Shown in pieces: positions 24,401 through 50,856 of a stretch of 64,000 nt of DNA; within the stretch, counting starts at the first letter, position 1, and every line of letters begins with the position of its first letter. Made by a program: the position numbers and the translations under genes. The notes beneath the pieces were generated by a model. The model was not told the origin of the DNA. It did no database searches and saw only the letters and a list, made by a program, of their open reading frames with translations. The DNA comes from Chrysomallon squamiferum (lineage: Eukaryota; Mollusca; Gastropoda; Neomphalida; Peltospiridae), in the NCBI GenBank assembly GCA_012295275.1, contig CM022672.1, positions 21,509,128 through 21,573,127 on the forward strand, written 5' to 3'.

Positions 24401-27400
24401 GTCTATTTTCTGTAACATACCAATTTTGGATTCTGCAACACTCTTTCCATCTGAAAAAGAATTATTATTTTAAAAAAAGTTAAAACTTTACATTAGAATA
24501 ATAAAAGTAAACATTCTACTCTTTATGAATGCATACTTTTGTTCCCAAAAATTAAATATCATATTTTGGTTATTATGAAACTCAAAAGTGAAAAAATATT
24601 TTAAATGTAATTGAGGAAACACTGTGTTTACCTATTATTTAAAATATTTCAAATATAAATGTAAATTTTAAAATACTGGTAATTTGTAACTAAAACAAAA
24701 AAAATGTTTACCTTCATATGTCGAATGCCTGCATTTTCAGCCATACTTTTATGTCTTGAAGAATGATACAAATAGATGGTTGTCTAAAAAAAGAATTTTT
24801 TTTTTAATAATATGTATATAAAATAAGAGATACATTAATATCATTTAATAATAATTTCAAAACAAATGAAAGGAAATAATAAAAATTTTATTTACATAAT
24901 AAGTTCACTGACATTAAATAAGTCCCATGGTACATAATTTAAAAAGAAAAAAAAAAAAAAAAAAAAAAAAAAAATAATGAAACAAAAGTCATCACCAAGT
25001 ACAGAATGTTTCTCAGTTCTTTTAACTTTTAATATCTTACTTAAATATGTGGATACATGTAACGTAATAACTCATAACATTTTAAAAATGTTGTATTATT
25101 TTAAATTAGATTATATGGAATATTATTATCATTATTATTATAATGTCATATTAGTACCCTGCACTGTAGATCAAGACAGTGCTGTTTCTGGAGGAATGCC
25201 AGGATGCTAGGGTTAGGTGGAACACAGAAACTCCCTGAATTTGTAGACCGATGCAGGTGAATCATATACACTGGAATAGGCATCTAAAAATATACAATTT
25301 ACACTGATGAGAATATAATTTATAAAATAATTATATAAAAAAAATATATATACATATTAATGTTAAAAAGACTAATGATGTTATGTATTGAGATTTAGAC
25401 ACTGAAGTAAACTAATCAAAATAAATGATTTTATTACTAAAATTTATTCCTATTTTTTTCTTCTGAAAAAAATGTATGTAAAAAGTAAATTAATGGATTA
25501 CCTCAGAAACAATTTGTGTGATAACTTTTTTTATTGATAAATCCTCTTCTTCAGCAGTTAATACACCTAAGATAAAATAAACTATTTAATTTTTCTTCTT
25601 TAAAATAATATATATGAAACAAAATAAAGCTCATAATTATCATTATGATAATCAAAGATATTGAAATGAATTTGGAAATTAAAAAAATTATCGTATTTAA
25701 AATTCAATCAATAGTTGTTTTTTTTTAAATTCAAAGGCTTATAATATTGTTTATTTTGATGGGTTTTTCTGTTTACTTTTTACTTGCTGTATGTCAGATC
25801 AGCTGGACTGCACCTACATGACATTCTACACATGGAAATATGAAATAATTAGAGATAAAGTCTCTGTTTTTTAGTGCTGTCATAATATAAACTTTAACAT
25901 TTAGCAAACAAATGAAAATCAGTTTCTGAATAATACTGAAATTCTTTTCTAATTCTTCCAGAGAATTCTACATATTTATTAACCTATGCAAAATGGATCA
26001 AACTAATTTTTTTTAAATCTGATAATAATACATCTTAGTAAACCAATAAAAAATGATATAAGTTAATAAAAAATAAAGATTATAAATGTTTTTAACCTTT
26101 GGAAACGTTTTGACCATCACAAATAATAATAATGTGACCACAGGGATTTGCTGCCTCCCATTGTTTACAGATACTGATTATTGTTTCTGTGTTGTTACAG
26201 TTTTTTAAAGATATTCCTTCCCATTGCAGAAACAAAGCAGTTACTTCAAACTGAAATTAAATCATAAACAGGAACAAAATGTAATTTTCTGAAGAAAGAA
26301 AAATAAAAAGAATAATAAAATTCTTAAAAAATAGTAGTGATGTTATTACGATGTTAAAAAGTTATGAATTATAAATCTTTTCAATAAAAATATTTGTCTG
26401 ATTCATACTGGAATGTTTATTAAATTATCATTAATAAACAAACAGAATCCTGTACCTTAAATGCAGTCAATGCTGTCAGAAAGGTGTCTTTGCTACTAAT
26501 AGAAAAACCTTCTTTAGAACTTGGCTCATCAACTGAATAATAATAATTAAAAAACACCATTAAATAAATTACATTATTTAATGACAGCTAAAAAAGAAAA
26601 AATAATAAATTCAATTACTTTTTGTAATCATTCATTGTTAACTATAAACTATACCAATAAAATAACCACATTGTGAGATATGTGAAGATTTAAATTTTTC
26701 ATTTTAAAATACACCTTTAAATGGTTTTCTAAATTTATTTTTAGTGATCAATTTCTTTTGTTTTTGTTTACAGTAATTAAGTACGACAAACATAAATGAA
26801 AGATTTGGAAGATCACACTTTCTTTTGGAACATGTCAGTAAAAACAAACACTGAATGCAATTTTTGCTGCATTTAGGCCTACTTATTTTTATCTGAACTT
26901 TATTATTATGCTTTTATTAGTAATAATAAAAATATGTTTTCATTGAAGGACAAAAGAAAATTGATATTTTATTATTTTTAGAACAAACAGGTTTTCAGGA
27001 ATTACTTACAATACATTTGCTTAGCCAAATTAAGTATAACAAAAATTACATACTCTGTAATTTTGAGTAAGAGCTTAGAATTAGTCTTTTTTTAAAATTA
27101 TAATTTTAAAAACCAAAGGATGTTAGTTAAAAAAGATTAAAATATTTATAAAATAAGAGATGGAAAAAAAAGAGAAATAAATAAAATAAAAGTAATATTA
27201 TTACCATGTAATTTATTGAATGTAGTACTTTCAGGATCATCATACCACCGTGCAATCTGATGATCTTTACAAATCTGTTGTGAGTCACAACCTGATGCAA
27301 GCACAAATTCACGACTCCAAACACACTGCAGGCATCCATATTTTGGACACAGTTTTATTAACTTGAGCTTGATGTTAGGAAACTATCATAAATAATGTAG

Positions 27401-27819
27401 AAATTCCCATTAATCAACACATCCATAATAAAAAGTTATAATTATAAATTCATTTTGGTATTCTGTGCATCCTATCATTGAAACTGAGGTTATTTCAAAT
27501 TTTAAAAATATTTATGATTGGTAAATGAGAAAAGAAATAATATATATTATTTCTCTCTGTCACACACACACACATAACACACACACAAATACAAACACTC
27601 ATGAACATGCACATAATACATATAATTAAAAATTTCTTGGAATACTGTTTAATAAAACTGCATCCCAGTATATTACCATTTCAGAATATCCAATAATTTC
27701 AAATTACCTTTTTACTGATTAATTGGATGTATGATCTTCTAGTTTTTACAGAACAATTTTCATCATCAATTACAACATTTTTTCCCTACAATAATAATAA
27801 AAATTTATATATATAAAAA

Positions 27820-27858
<39 letters not shown>

Positions 27859-28623
27859 GAATAAATAAATACAATAATTTTAATAATTTACTCAGTTCAG
27901 ATAAGCATAAATATATTTTAATTTTATCTTTAAAAAAAAAAAAAAATATATATATTTTTTTTAAATATATGAATTAAAATAAAAGTCATTGGTAATACAT
28001 TTAGTTCTTTTTTATAAATAAATAAATATCTAAATAAATTCAGTAAGTAATAATTATATGCATTTTTCTGACTACATAAATAATCACTGTACATGTAATA
28101 AATGCTTTCAAACATACAAACCTGTACATTCTCTTCATCTTACCTTTTTCAAAAGTTTAATAATTTGAACTGAGATATCTCTTAATCCCAGATCTGGATT
28201 AGATGAAAAGATTTCTGCTGGGGATAGCCTTTCAAATCCTTCTAAAACATAATGTTTCTGACAATATCTAGATTTACCCTATGATTAAAAACAAAATAAT
28301 TCTTGTTGTTAATATTACATAAATTACAAATTTCAAAAGTAAATAACAGTTATAAACTCGTTATTATTAATTTAGATATACACATTATTTATGTAAATGT
28401 TATTTTAATATTTACTTGGAGTTTTAATGTATAATCTGTAAGTCAGTAGTGGTTCGTTTGTTTGATTTACTCGCCCTTTTACTGTTTTCTTTGAATGCAG
28501 CTATTACAAATGCATTTTTAATATTTCCTCGATATTTTACAGTATTTAGAAGAAAGATAAAGTACACTGCCTTACCGAAAATGGTGGTCCAAATAAAAGA
28601 ACCACATTGGAATTTACCGCCAT
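21449..28623 (-). CDS. Polynucleotide-kinase-like P-loop protein with pseudo-HAD domain and CYREN-like Ku-binding C-terminus (16 exons, one frameshift)
   Basis: Exons: 28576-28623, 28144-28278, 27708-27785, 27205-27382, 26456-26532, 26097-26250, 25502-25566, 25158-25283, 24712-24783, 24421-24450, 23633-23835, 23235-23465, 23025-23091, 22626-22781, 21996-22287, 21449-21482. Residues 1-170 resemble the kinase half of PNKP: Walker A GPPFSGKS (12-19), then VVIDDENCS like PNKP's IDNTNP, then a CVWSREF lid helix and the EGF motif. The Asp expected after Walker A as general base is not evident. Residues about 173-320 align by eye with a HAD phosphatase fold but lack DxDGT. Residues 436-444 (RGLPKWMLG) match the A-type Ku-binding motif of APLF and CYREN. 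KRTVYMMTEKELVESAVEFL (467-486) matches CYREN's RTVYCMNEAEIVDVAL. Exon 15 is one base short of keeping frame; with that base the protein is 648 aa. I know no named orthologue. A non-homologous end-joining role is inferred. Confidence 0.75.
22173..22177 (-). other. Single-base frameshift in a homopolymer in exon 15 of the kinase/CYREN-like gene
   Basis: Upstream of this five-base A run (minus strand) the frame reads HHDDCDINTK and then hits TGA. Downstream, a clean coding frame resumes one base out of register and runs to a good donor at 21996 and the final exon. One extra A in the run reconnects the two. Either the assembly lost a base, or this allele encodes a protein lacking its last about 60 residues. 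Confidence 0.65.
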
Positions 28624-29844
28624 ATAAAGTCACAGTTACAATTACATTAATGGTCTTCACGGTGAACAGAAAAACCGGTGTTTAATTAATTTATATCTGT
28701 CAAAAATAATGTAGCGGTAGGAAAACAAAAGTAAATATAAAATCTTTACTGAAATAATCTACACAATCAATATATAAATATCAATAAAATACCAGCCCAC
28801 TGGAACTAAACAGTTTGTAACAGTCAGATAAATAATCATTTTATGTGAAATAAAAATCTCCATTAACTGCTTATAGTTATAGGTTGCATTTTAAGATTGT
28901 TACCGGCGAAATAAAAATATAAACAATGAAACATTGACTTGAGTCTTGACGATTTACACATGTATAAGCTTTAAAAATAAACGACAAATACCTTTAAAAC
29001 TATTATATATTCTAAACAACCTGATGACATTAATTAAGTATAGGTTTTGTACGAAGCTGACGTTTAAGTTTTTAGAATGTAAGTGTAATATAGTTATTTG
29101 ATATTGGCGGGGGATTTAAATTGAAATAATTTTTTGATTTATTGTCATGATCATCATTATGATTATGTAATCATCAGGTATAATTATAATAATAGCAAAT
29201 GTAGTAGTAATGGTAGCAGACACGCACAGACACACACACACATTGTTAATATTATACAAAGTTGTACCATTATCATGATTATGATTATCTATGACGGTGC
29301 CATTAAGATTAACTGTGTAGCTTCACCATTCGTCATTTAAGCCAAATCGAAGGAATTCTGAATAATAATGGTTGTTGACATTATTACAGTTAACAGAATT
29401 CATTTAACCTATGCACAGATGCTGTTCTGATATATATGGGATTGTGAATAATTAACATAATTTCTTTATAAATAAAATAAAATACTCCCCCCCACACACA
29501 CACAAAAACAACTTTTAATATGTTAAAATAATTAATAAATGGCAAAAACATATATAGTGTTTATTCAGAACTGCTATTTAATCTAACCTGCTTCATTAAA
29601 TATTACCAGTGAACAAACAAACATGCATGCACATGTTCCCCCTCACACACACACACACACACACATACATACAACAATTTGCACACTTACCATTTTTATG
29701 ATTCTTGGGGCAGTTAAAATTGACCCTGTCATAATCTCAGCCTAGATATGTCATTTCAGTACTTCTTTTCATTACTAGGTACTAGGTAGTGACTGTGGTT
29801 TACAGTTGGCAATGTGCAAAACAGGACTTAATTGAATTGATACA
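28624..29844. promoter_or_regulatory. Divergent intergenic region between the kinase/CYREN-like gene and HELQ
   Basis: Start codons of the two genes lie about 1.2 kb apart in opposite directions. The stretch holds short (CA)n tracts near 29230, 29490 and 29645 and no supportable exon. A shared promoter region for two repair-linked genes is inferred. Confidence 0.45.
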
Positions 29845-43466
<13,622 letters not shown>

Positions 43467-45768
43467 TATTAGGTTTAATGTGATACAGCCAAGAAAAGAT
43501 CTTTATTGTTATTTTAAACGTATGGCATCTGAATTTATTCTTACATCAAGGTTATGTCCTGAAATGAAATTGTTTTGTTTTGTAAAAAAAAAAAAAAAAA
43601 AAAAAAAACATAAAAAAAAAAAAATGTATTGGTTTTATTTAGTTATTTATTGCATGATTCCTGTGAGTGAGTATAATGTAAAACTGTGCAATAGTATTTT
43701 TTTTTTTTTTTAAGATTAATGAACACAACAAAATCATATTATTTACGTTGTGATTTGCTCTTTAAAATGCCTGACGTATGACGACAAACTCTTTACGGTT
43801 AGGGTAAACAACACGCGAAGAAATATAAACTGGTTAAAGCCATAAATAATTTAAAGAATATTTTAGTCTTAATTTGTAAAGAAAAATAAATAATACATTT
43901 ATGTTATTTACTTTAAACGTCGCGTGTCTTCTGCATGCTGGGTTCTGAGAGACGTGGAGATCGATGTAAATATTTTATTTTGTAAATACATATTTTTATT
44001 TTCATATTTTTCGTCTGTTTTCATTGAATTTTAATTATTTTTTTATTATTATTATTATTAGTAGTAGTAGTAGTAGTAGTTATATCTTTTATCTTGTCAT
44101 TTTAATTTTTATGACATTATTTATTTTAAATATATTTTTATTTCGTCTTGAAAAAAATGGCGCAAATGCGAAATGGGCGTGGCCCCAATGATGTAAATCG
44201 GTCGGGGTATTATTGTAAAGTTGTGTGAGAATATGGATTGAAAACCTGAGCATGTGTTCCTAAAAAATTAATAAATAATAAAAAATAAATAAATAAATAA
44301 ATAAATAAGTAAATAAAAAAATACACATTTCTTTTATGCCTGTTTACATAACTGGTTACATATGTTGTCTTATCAAGAAAGAAATACTAAAGGTGTCTAA
44401 ATTTTTATACGTGGCATTGCATTCGTATATAACCACACCTAAATATGTAGAAGTACATCACGTGGTACATCTATAAAGTGCTGTGACACCTGGTCAGTTT
44501 ATAAACATTAAATGTGGTTATCAAGATTAGGAAAAGAATATCTCTGTCTATATCTATCTATCTATATATATGGTTATATTGATTTTAAAATAATAATAAA
44601 AAAAAAAAAAATTGAATAACGCTGATAATATTTACTTCAATTATTACAAATTAATAGCCTACTTTTTAGATGCATGCAAGCTCTACAAAATATACACGGC
44701 TAATATTAATTCTACACAACTGTTTGTAAATCGAATGCATTAAAATTAAAGTCGTTTCAGTTTCCCTGTTAAATGGGGACATATCGATTGAGACGAGGAA
44801 ACATATGGTGGTTTTTATTGTATTACTAGCACAAGTGTCAACATGTGATACGTAGTTGTCAACACAACGTATTTTAATGTTTATTATTAGCTTAGCTATT
44901 GTCACGTTATAAATGATTGGTTAAAATGGAGCCCTGTGTCTTTATGTTAGATATAAAGTTTGTCCTCAACGAAGACCATTTGAACTTTTTCATAAGGGTC
45001 ATGATAGCTAACATGATGCTGATTGTAGCAGAAGAAAGAGGTTAACTCATCGAACTTTATAAGCAAAAACAAAACAAAAATACAAATAAAAGGTACAAAA
45101 AAACAATCCAAACAGTAAATAAATAAATAAGTAAACAAACAAACAAACAAACAAAAACACACACAAAGATGTATACATATAAACAGACAAAAACACACAC
45201 AAAGATCTATATATATATATGCACATATGTGAATCCTTTTAGTCGTTAACAAAACATACCGAATGTCAAAAAGACTTTCTTTTCGACATGTATATTTATC
45301 AGTATATTCTCTCCAGTTTTGAATTTCAGTATTTACAAAATTATTTTGTTTCTTGGGGTTTTGGTTTTTTTTTTCTGCAGATGATTAAATAATGGTCAAC
45401 AATCCGTTTCAAAAGAAAAAGGAAACCTGAAATCGAATAACCACCATTTAAGAAATGGAAATTACAAAACACACCAGCCAAGAACAGAAAGAGAAGAAAG
45501 AAAGAAAAAAAACCCCCAACAAATTGTCAAAGAAAAAAAGAAAAGAAAAAAAAGCGCACGTAAATATTCAACCAAACAACTAAAATATCAGCGTGACTTT
45601 AATATACGTTATTTATTATGTCTGTTGAAAACAAAATAAACGGTATATTCTATGACATTTAAAGACATGCAGTAACAGTTTTTTTTTGTTTTGTTTTTTT
45701 CCCGAGCTCAGTGACATCTGATGATAATGATTGCGAAGTTTCGTCAATAACGAAGACATGATTCAGTT
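43467..45768. other. Gene-free stretch between HELQ and the beta-MSP-like cluster
   Basis: Holds the HELQ 3' UTR, long poly-A at 43584-43624, (ATT)n-(AGT)n near 44045-44080 and (AAAT)n near 44270-44325. It also holds a small CG-containing patch (44160-44215). No exon is supportable. Confidence 0.6.
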
Positions 45769-47166
<1,398 letters not shown>

Positions 47167-47333
47167 GAGCACTTCTAAATTCGAGACTGTTACAATTTAA
47201 CGTCTGGAAAATCGTCTGCCGCTTAAGCAATTAACAACTTCCAGTAACAAACTCTTCAAGAAGACTAACAATAGTAATTATTACGCTGGTATTGAATTAA
47301 CTGCGGATTACACGAGTATGAACATAATACCAG

Positions 47334-47341
47334 TTATAAAC
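47334..47341 (-). promoter_or_regulatory. TATA-like box upstream of beta-MSP-like gene 1
   Basis: TTTATAAC on the minus strand about 170 bases upstream of the ATG at 47166. It is the best TATA candidate there and implies a 5' UTR of about 140 bases. Confidence 0.4.
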
Positions 47342-47740
47342 ACCGTGCCACGCATTTCGATATTCGATTAAAACCTTTGTATGAAGAGCCCATAACTTAC
47401 TTAAATAAATGTATCTTTACTGTCATTGTTATGTTTATGTATAATATACGGTGAACGTTTATTTTATTTGTTTAAGGTATTAATTCGTCTAAAAAAGCCT
47501 TGAGTATTAAACGTTGAATAACAAAATTTAATACATTTTTTTTTTTCAAACAAATAAATTGTCTGTTTTGTTTTATTAATTTGTTTTATATTATATAAAT
47601 TAAATATTTGAAATATTTATATAAGACTATGTTTATAAAATATACACACCTAAAATTAAATAAAAATAAAAAATAAAAAGGAAAAAAAATGCATATGTTT
47701 AAAAACGTTTCAAAAGAGAGCAGTAAAATAAAATAATATA

Positions 47741-47954
47741 AAATAAAATAATAACAATAATAATCGTAAAAATAATGATGATGATGATAATAATAATAAT
47801 AATAATAAATATTATTATTATTATTATTATTATTGTAGTAGTAGTAATAATAGTAGTAGTAGTACATTTACAGTAATCTGCCATCACACAGTGAAACATG
47901 TTATTCTCTTTTTCTTATTGAAAGATTTGATTTCAATTTTTATTATTATTATTA

Positions 47955-47986
<32 letters not shown>
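47741..47986. repeat. (AAT)n/(ATT)n and related microsatellites
   Basis: (AATA)/(AAT)n at 47741-47810 turns into (ATT)n and (AGT)n to about 47862; a further (ATT)n tract lies at 47940-47986. Confidence 0.9.
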
Positions 47987-48301
47987 CAGTTGTAATCAAA
48001 CAATACCATATAAAAACTGCACAAACTTAAAAAGACTTGTCCAATCAATAAATATCATATACAGACACCTAAGCTGAACAGATAATCCCTAATTTTACGA
48101 CTGTGTTTTTATTAATATTGCTGATTACAAGAGAGGTTATATTTTGAAAAAAAGAAAAACTGTACTCTAACTACGTATTTTGCTGTTCGGTTAGAATAGC
48201 AGTATTTTGAATCTTACCCCCTTGTTTTTGAAAACGGTTTTGACGAAAATATCATTAATGAAACCAAAATAACCATGTGTAGATCCTTCTTAGTTACACT
48301 G

Positions 48302-48304
<3 letters not shown>

Positions 48305-48356
<52 letters not shown>
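48305..48356. repeat. (CA)n microsatellite
   Basis: About 26 uninterrupted CA units. Confidence 0.97.
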
Positions 48357-48358
<2 letters not shown>

Positions 48359-49026
48359 CATATATACTCAGGCATACACTCGTACGCCATCACCCACGTA
48401 CTCAGACATAAGATAATTCTTGTTGTACTAGAACAATAGTTGACTTTTTCCTTAGCATTAAAATATCCGCTCAATAACATCCACATTCTTGTAAAATCGA
48501 CCTTAAAAAAAAACAAAAAACTTTTCAAACAAAATGGTAGCCACCTCTGATATATGCACACATACCCAAATATAATAACAATTATAAAAACATTGCATAA
48601 TAATAATGACCCATTTGCTATCTCTCATACATTTTGCATTGTCTCTTGCCCCATCAGTTTAATTATATTTTTTTAATACAAATTACTTAAAAACCAATCC
48701 GCTAAAATAACACATGTAATCACTAATAAATAATGAAAAAAAAAAAAAATCAAATAACAAAAAAAAAAAAAATGCTGATTATGAATGATATTTATTACCA
48801 CTAGTAATAATAATTTTTTTCATTTGAATCAATTCATTTTCACCAGGATAAAATAGGTTATGGATTATCTGTATATTTAAAACGTAAATCAATAGTCTGT
48901 GATATTTGAAACGTATATTAATCTTCGTTATGTGTCTTTTTTCTTTCTTTTTTTGTGCACGTGTCTTTATAGGTCATTTTTTTTCTTTTCTTTTTTTATT
49001 TTTTTCGATTTACGCGCTGTTGAGTT

Positions 49027-49168
49027 CTATTTTCTGCCGGGTATTCTTCTAACGGGTATGTCCTCATCCATTAACATCTCCTCTTCCGTGGCACAGTAGA
49101 TCTTCTCACCCCTGAACACTTCAACATTCACACAGTAACTTTTGAGGTCGAAACATTTGCTGTTGAAA

Positions 49169-49234
<66 letters not shown>

Positions 49235-49635
49235 TACAACAACAACAAGATTAATATGCGAAACAAATGTACTGTTTCATAAATTGATGTATTCAGAATA
49301 GCAATAATACATCACTGATATATATATATATATCTACCTTTCTATTTATCTTTCTATCTATCTATCTATCTGTCTATCTATCTATATAATATAGAAAGAG
49401 AAAAAGAGAGATGAAAGTGAGAGCGAGACAGAGAGAGAAAGAGACATACATAAATAAATGTGTGTATGAAACTAGTATAAATAAATGAATATAATAAACA
49501 AAATAAAATAGACCCTCACCATAAGTCACTTCACAGACATACACTGACAAACAACAACAATAAAGAAACATTTATTTTCGAATTTTTGGCTCTTCGTACA
49601 AAGATTTTAATGGAATTTTGAAAAGCGGTGCGGTA

Positions 49636-49682
<47 letters not shown>

Positions 49683-50076
49683 ATATTTACATTCATACAC
49701 ACACACACACACACACACACACGTATATTTACATTCATACACACACACACACACACACGTATATGTACATTCACATACATACACACACACACACACTCAC
49801 ATATTCTATATATATGAAAAAAAATGCATATACAAAGAAAAGAAGGACGTACGTTTTGTAACAGCAGTTTCTCGTGCCTTTTTTACAGGAACAGGCTATG
49901 CCATGACATGGGGTAGAAACGGACGCTCCGTCATTAGCCAAATCCGGTCCTTTGATTATACAGTCATCCCGTGTCCCTGAAAGTATTGAAAAATATCTTT
50001 AACTAATGCACATCTTCTTGTAACCTAAGTGGTTTGAAAAGCGTAATATGGCTGCTGAAAGATAATGTAGTTACCA

Positions 50077-50161
<85 letters not shown>

Positions 50162-50309
50162 AAAACAAATACGTGTCTTTCTAATCGTATTTGCATCAAA
50201 GATAAAATGAAAAAGAAAAATCTAAACGATCTTCAGTTAACAGCAATTTTCGTAATAAAAACATTCTATTTTAGTACAGAGAGTTAGTTTTTTCTTTATC
50301 TAACCAAGA

Positions 50310-50372
<63 letters not shown>

Positions 50373-50756
50373 CGTTTTCAGCTTTGAGATTATAAATTAA
50401 AAACGGTCTTCTATTGTTTTTTTAATTCTTATTTTGTCCAAGAGTTCGTTTTATATAAAATTAAACCGGTATATTTAAATCAATTTATAATTTAAAACAA
50501 ACACTAATCAAAGTATAGAATTTTCCGTTAAATTATGGAGCATAAAACATTATCGTAAATTACAGCCATACATCTACGTATTGCAAAAAAACAACAACAA
50601 AAACAACAAATTAGATTTGTCAAACTGAAATACTGACATAAGAAATCCGGCCTTACCTGAGGACTCAATGTACGAAACAGTTATATCTTTAGAGGGACAT
50701 GTTCCAGTAACTTTTGGTATCAGCACCAAAAGTGAGAAAAATAAAAGTTTCATCAT
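49027..50756 (-). CDS. Secreted beta-microseminoprotein-like protein 2 (118 aa, 3 exons)
   Basis: Exons: 50657-50756, 49853-49976, 49027-49159; phases 1 and 2, as in its two neighbours, and the middle exon is exactly as long (124 nt) as in paralogue 1. The signal peptide covers about residues 1-18 (MMKLLFFSLLVLIPKVTG), so the mature protein begins TCPSKD. Ten cysteines follow in the same order as paralogue 1, with CHGIACSCKKGTRNCC as the core. The C-terminal stretch DEDIPVRR parallels DEEVPVRE of paralogue 1, which makes these two the closest pair. MM at the start leaves two possible initiators; the first is used. A strong TATA box lies 91 bases upstream. Introns are full of (CA)n, (GA)n and (AAT)n. 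Function as for paralogue 1: secreted, possibly reproductive or chemical signalling, inferred from the family. Confidence 0.87.
49168..49233. repeat. (AAT)n microsatellite next to exon 3 of beta-MSP-like gene 2
   Basis: About 22 AAT units beginning only a few bases from the exon 3 acceptor, as in paralogue 1. Confidence 0.95.
49641..49798. repeat. (CA)n higher-order repeat in intron 2 of beta-MSP-like gene 2
   Basis: Three (CA)n blocks of falling length are separated by the same spacer, GTATATTTACATTCATA (third copy slightly changed), giving a minisatellite of about 45-60 bp units. Confidence 0.9.
50081..50158. repeat. (GA)n microsatellite in intron 1 of beta-MSP-like gene 2
   Basis: About 39 uninterrupted GA units. 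Confidence 0.98.
50313..50371. repeat. (AAT)n microsatellite in intron 1 of beta-MSP-like gene 2
   Basis: About 20 AAT units. Confidence 0.97.
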
Positions 50757-50846
50757 CTTGTTCGATGTGATTTATACAGGTTGATTTTTACAACGCAAGC
50801 TGAACTTCAAACGACGAAGAAAACTGCATCATCGACGAAGAGCCGT

Positions 50847-50856
50847 TATTTATATA
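50847..50856 (-). promoter_or_regulatory. TATA box of beta-MSP-like gene 2
   Basis: TATATAAATA on the minus strand, 91 bases upstream of the ATG at 50756. Transcription would begin near 50825 and give a 5' UTR of about 70 bases. Confidence 0.6.

Noticed and set aside
26097-26250. von Willebrand A or Integrator-13-like domain in the kinase/CYREN-like gene
   Set aside because: GHIIIICDG suggested a VWA strand, but there is no DxSxS metal motif, and the N-terminal Walker A plus domain order fits PNK/HAD much better.
28449-28685. Open frames of 78 codons on both strands at the 5' end of the kinase/CYREN-like gene
   Set aside because: Only MAVNSNVVLLFGPPFS, in another frame of the minus strand, joins in phase through a good GTAAGG donor to the next exon and completes a Walker A motif.
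44666-44905. 79-codon minus-strand frame between HELQ and the beta-MSP-like cluster, considered as another cysteine-rich gene
   Set aside because: Cysteine spacing does not match the family and there is no signal peptide or splice context.
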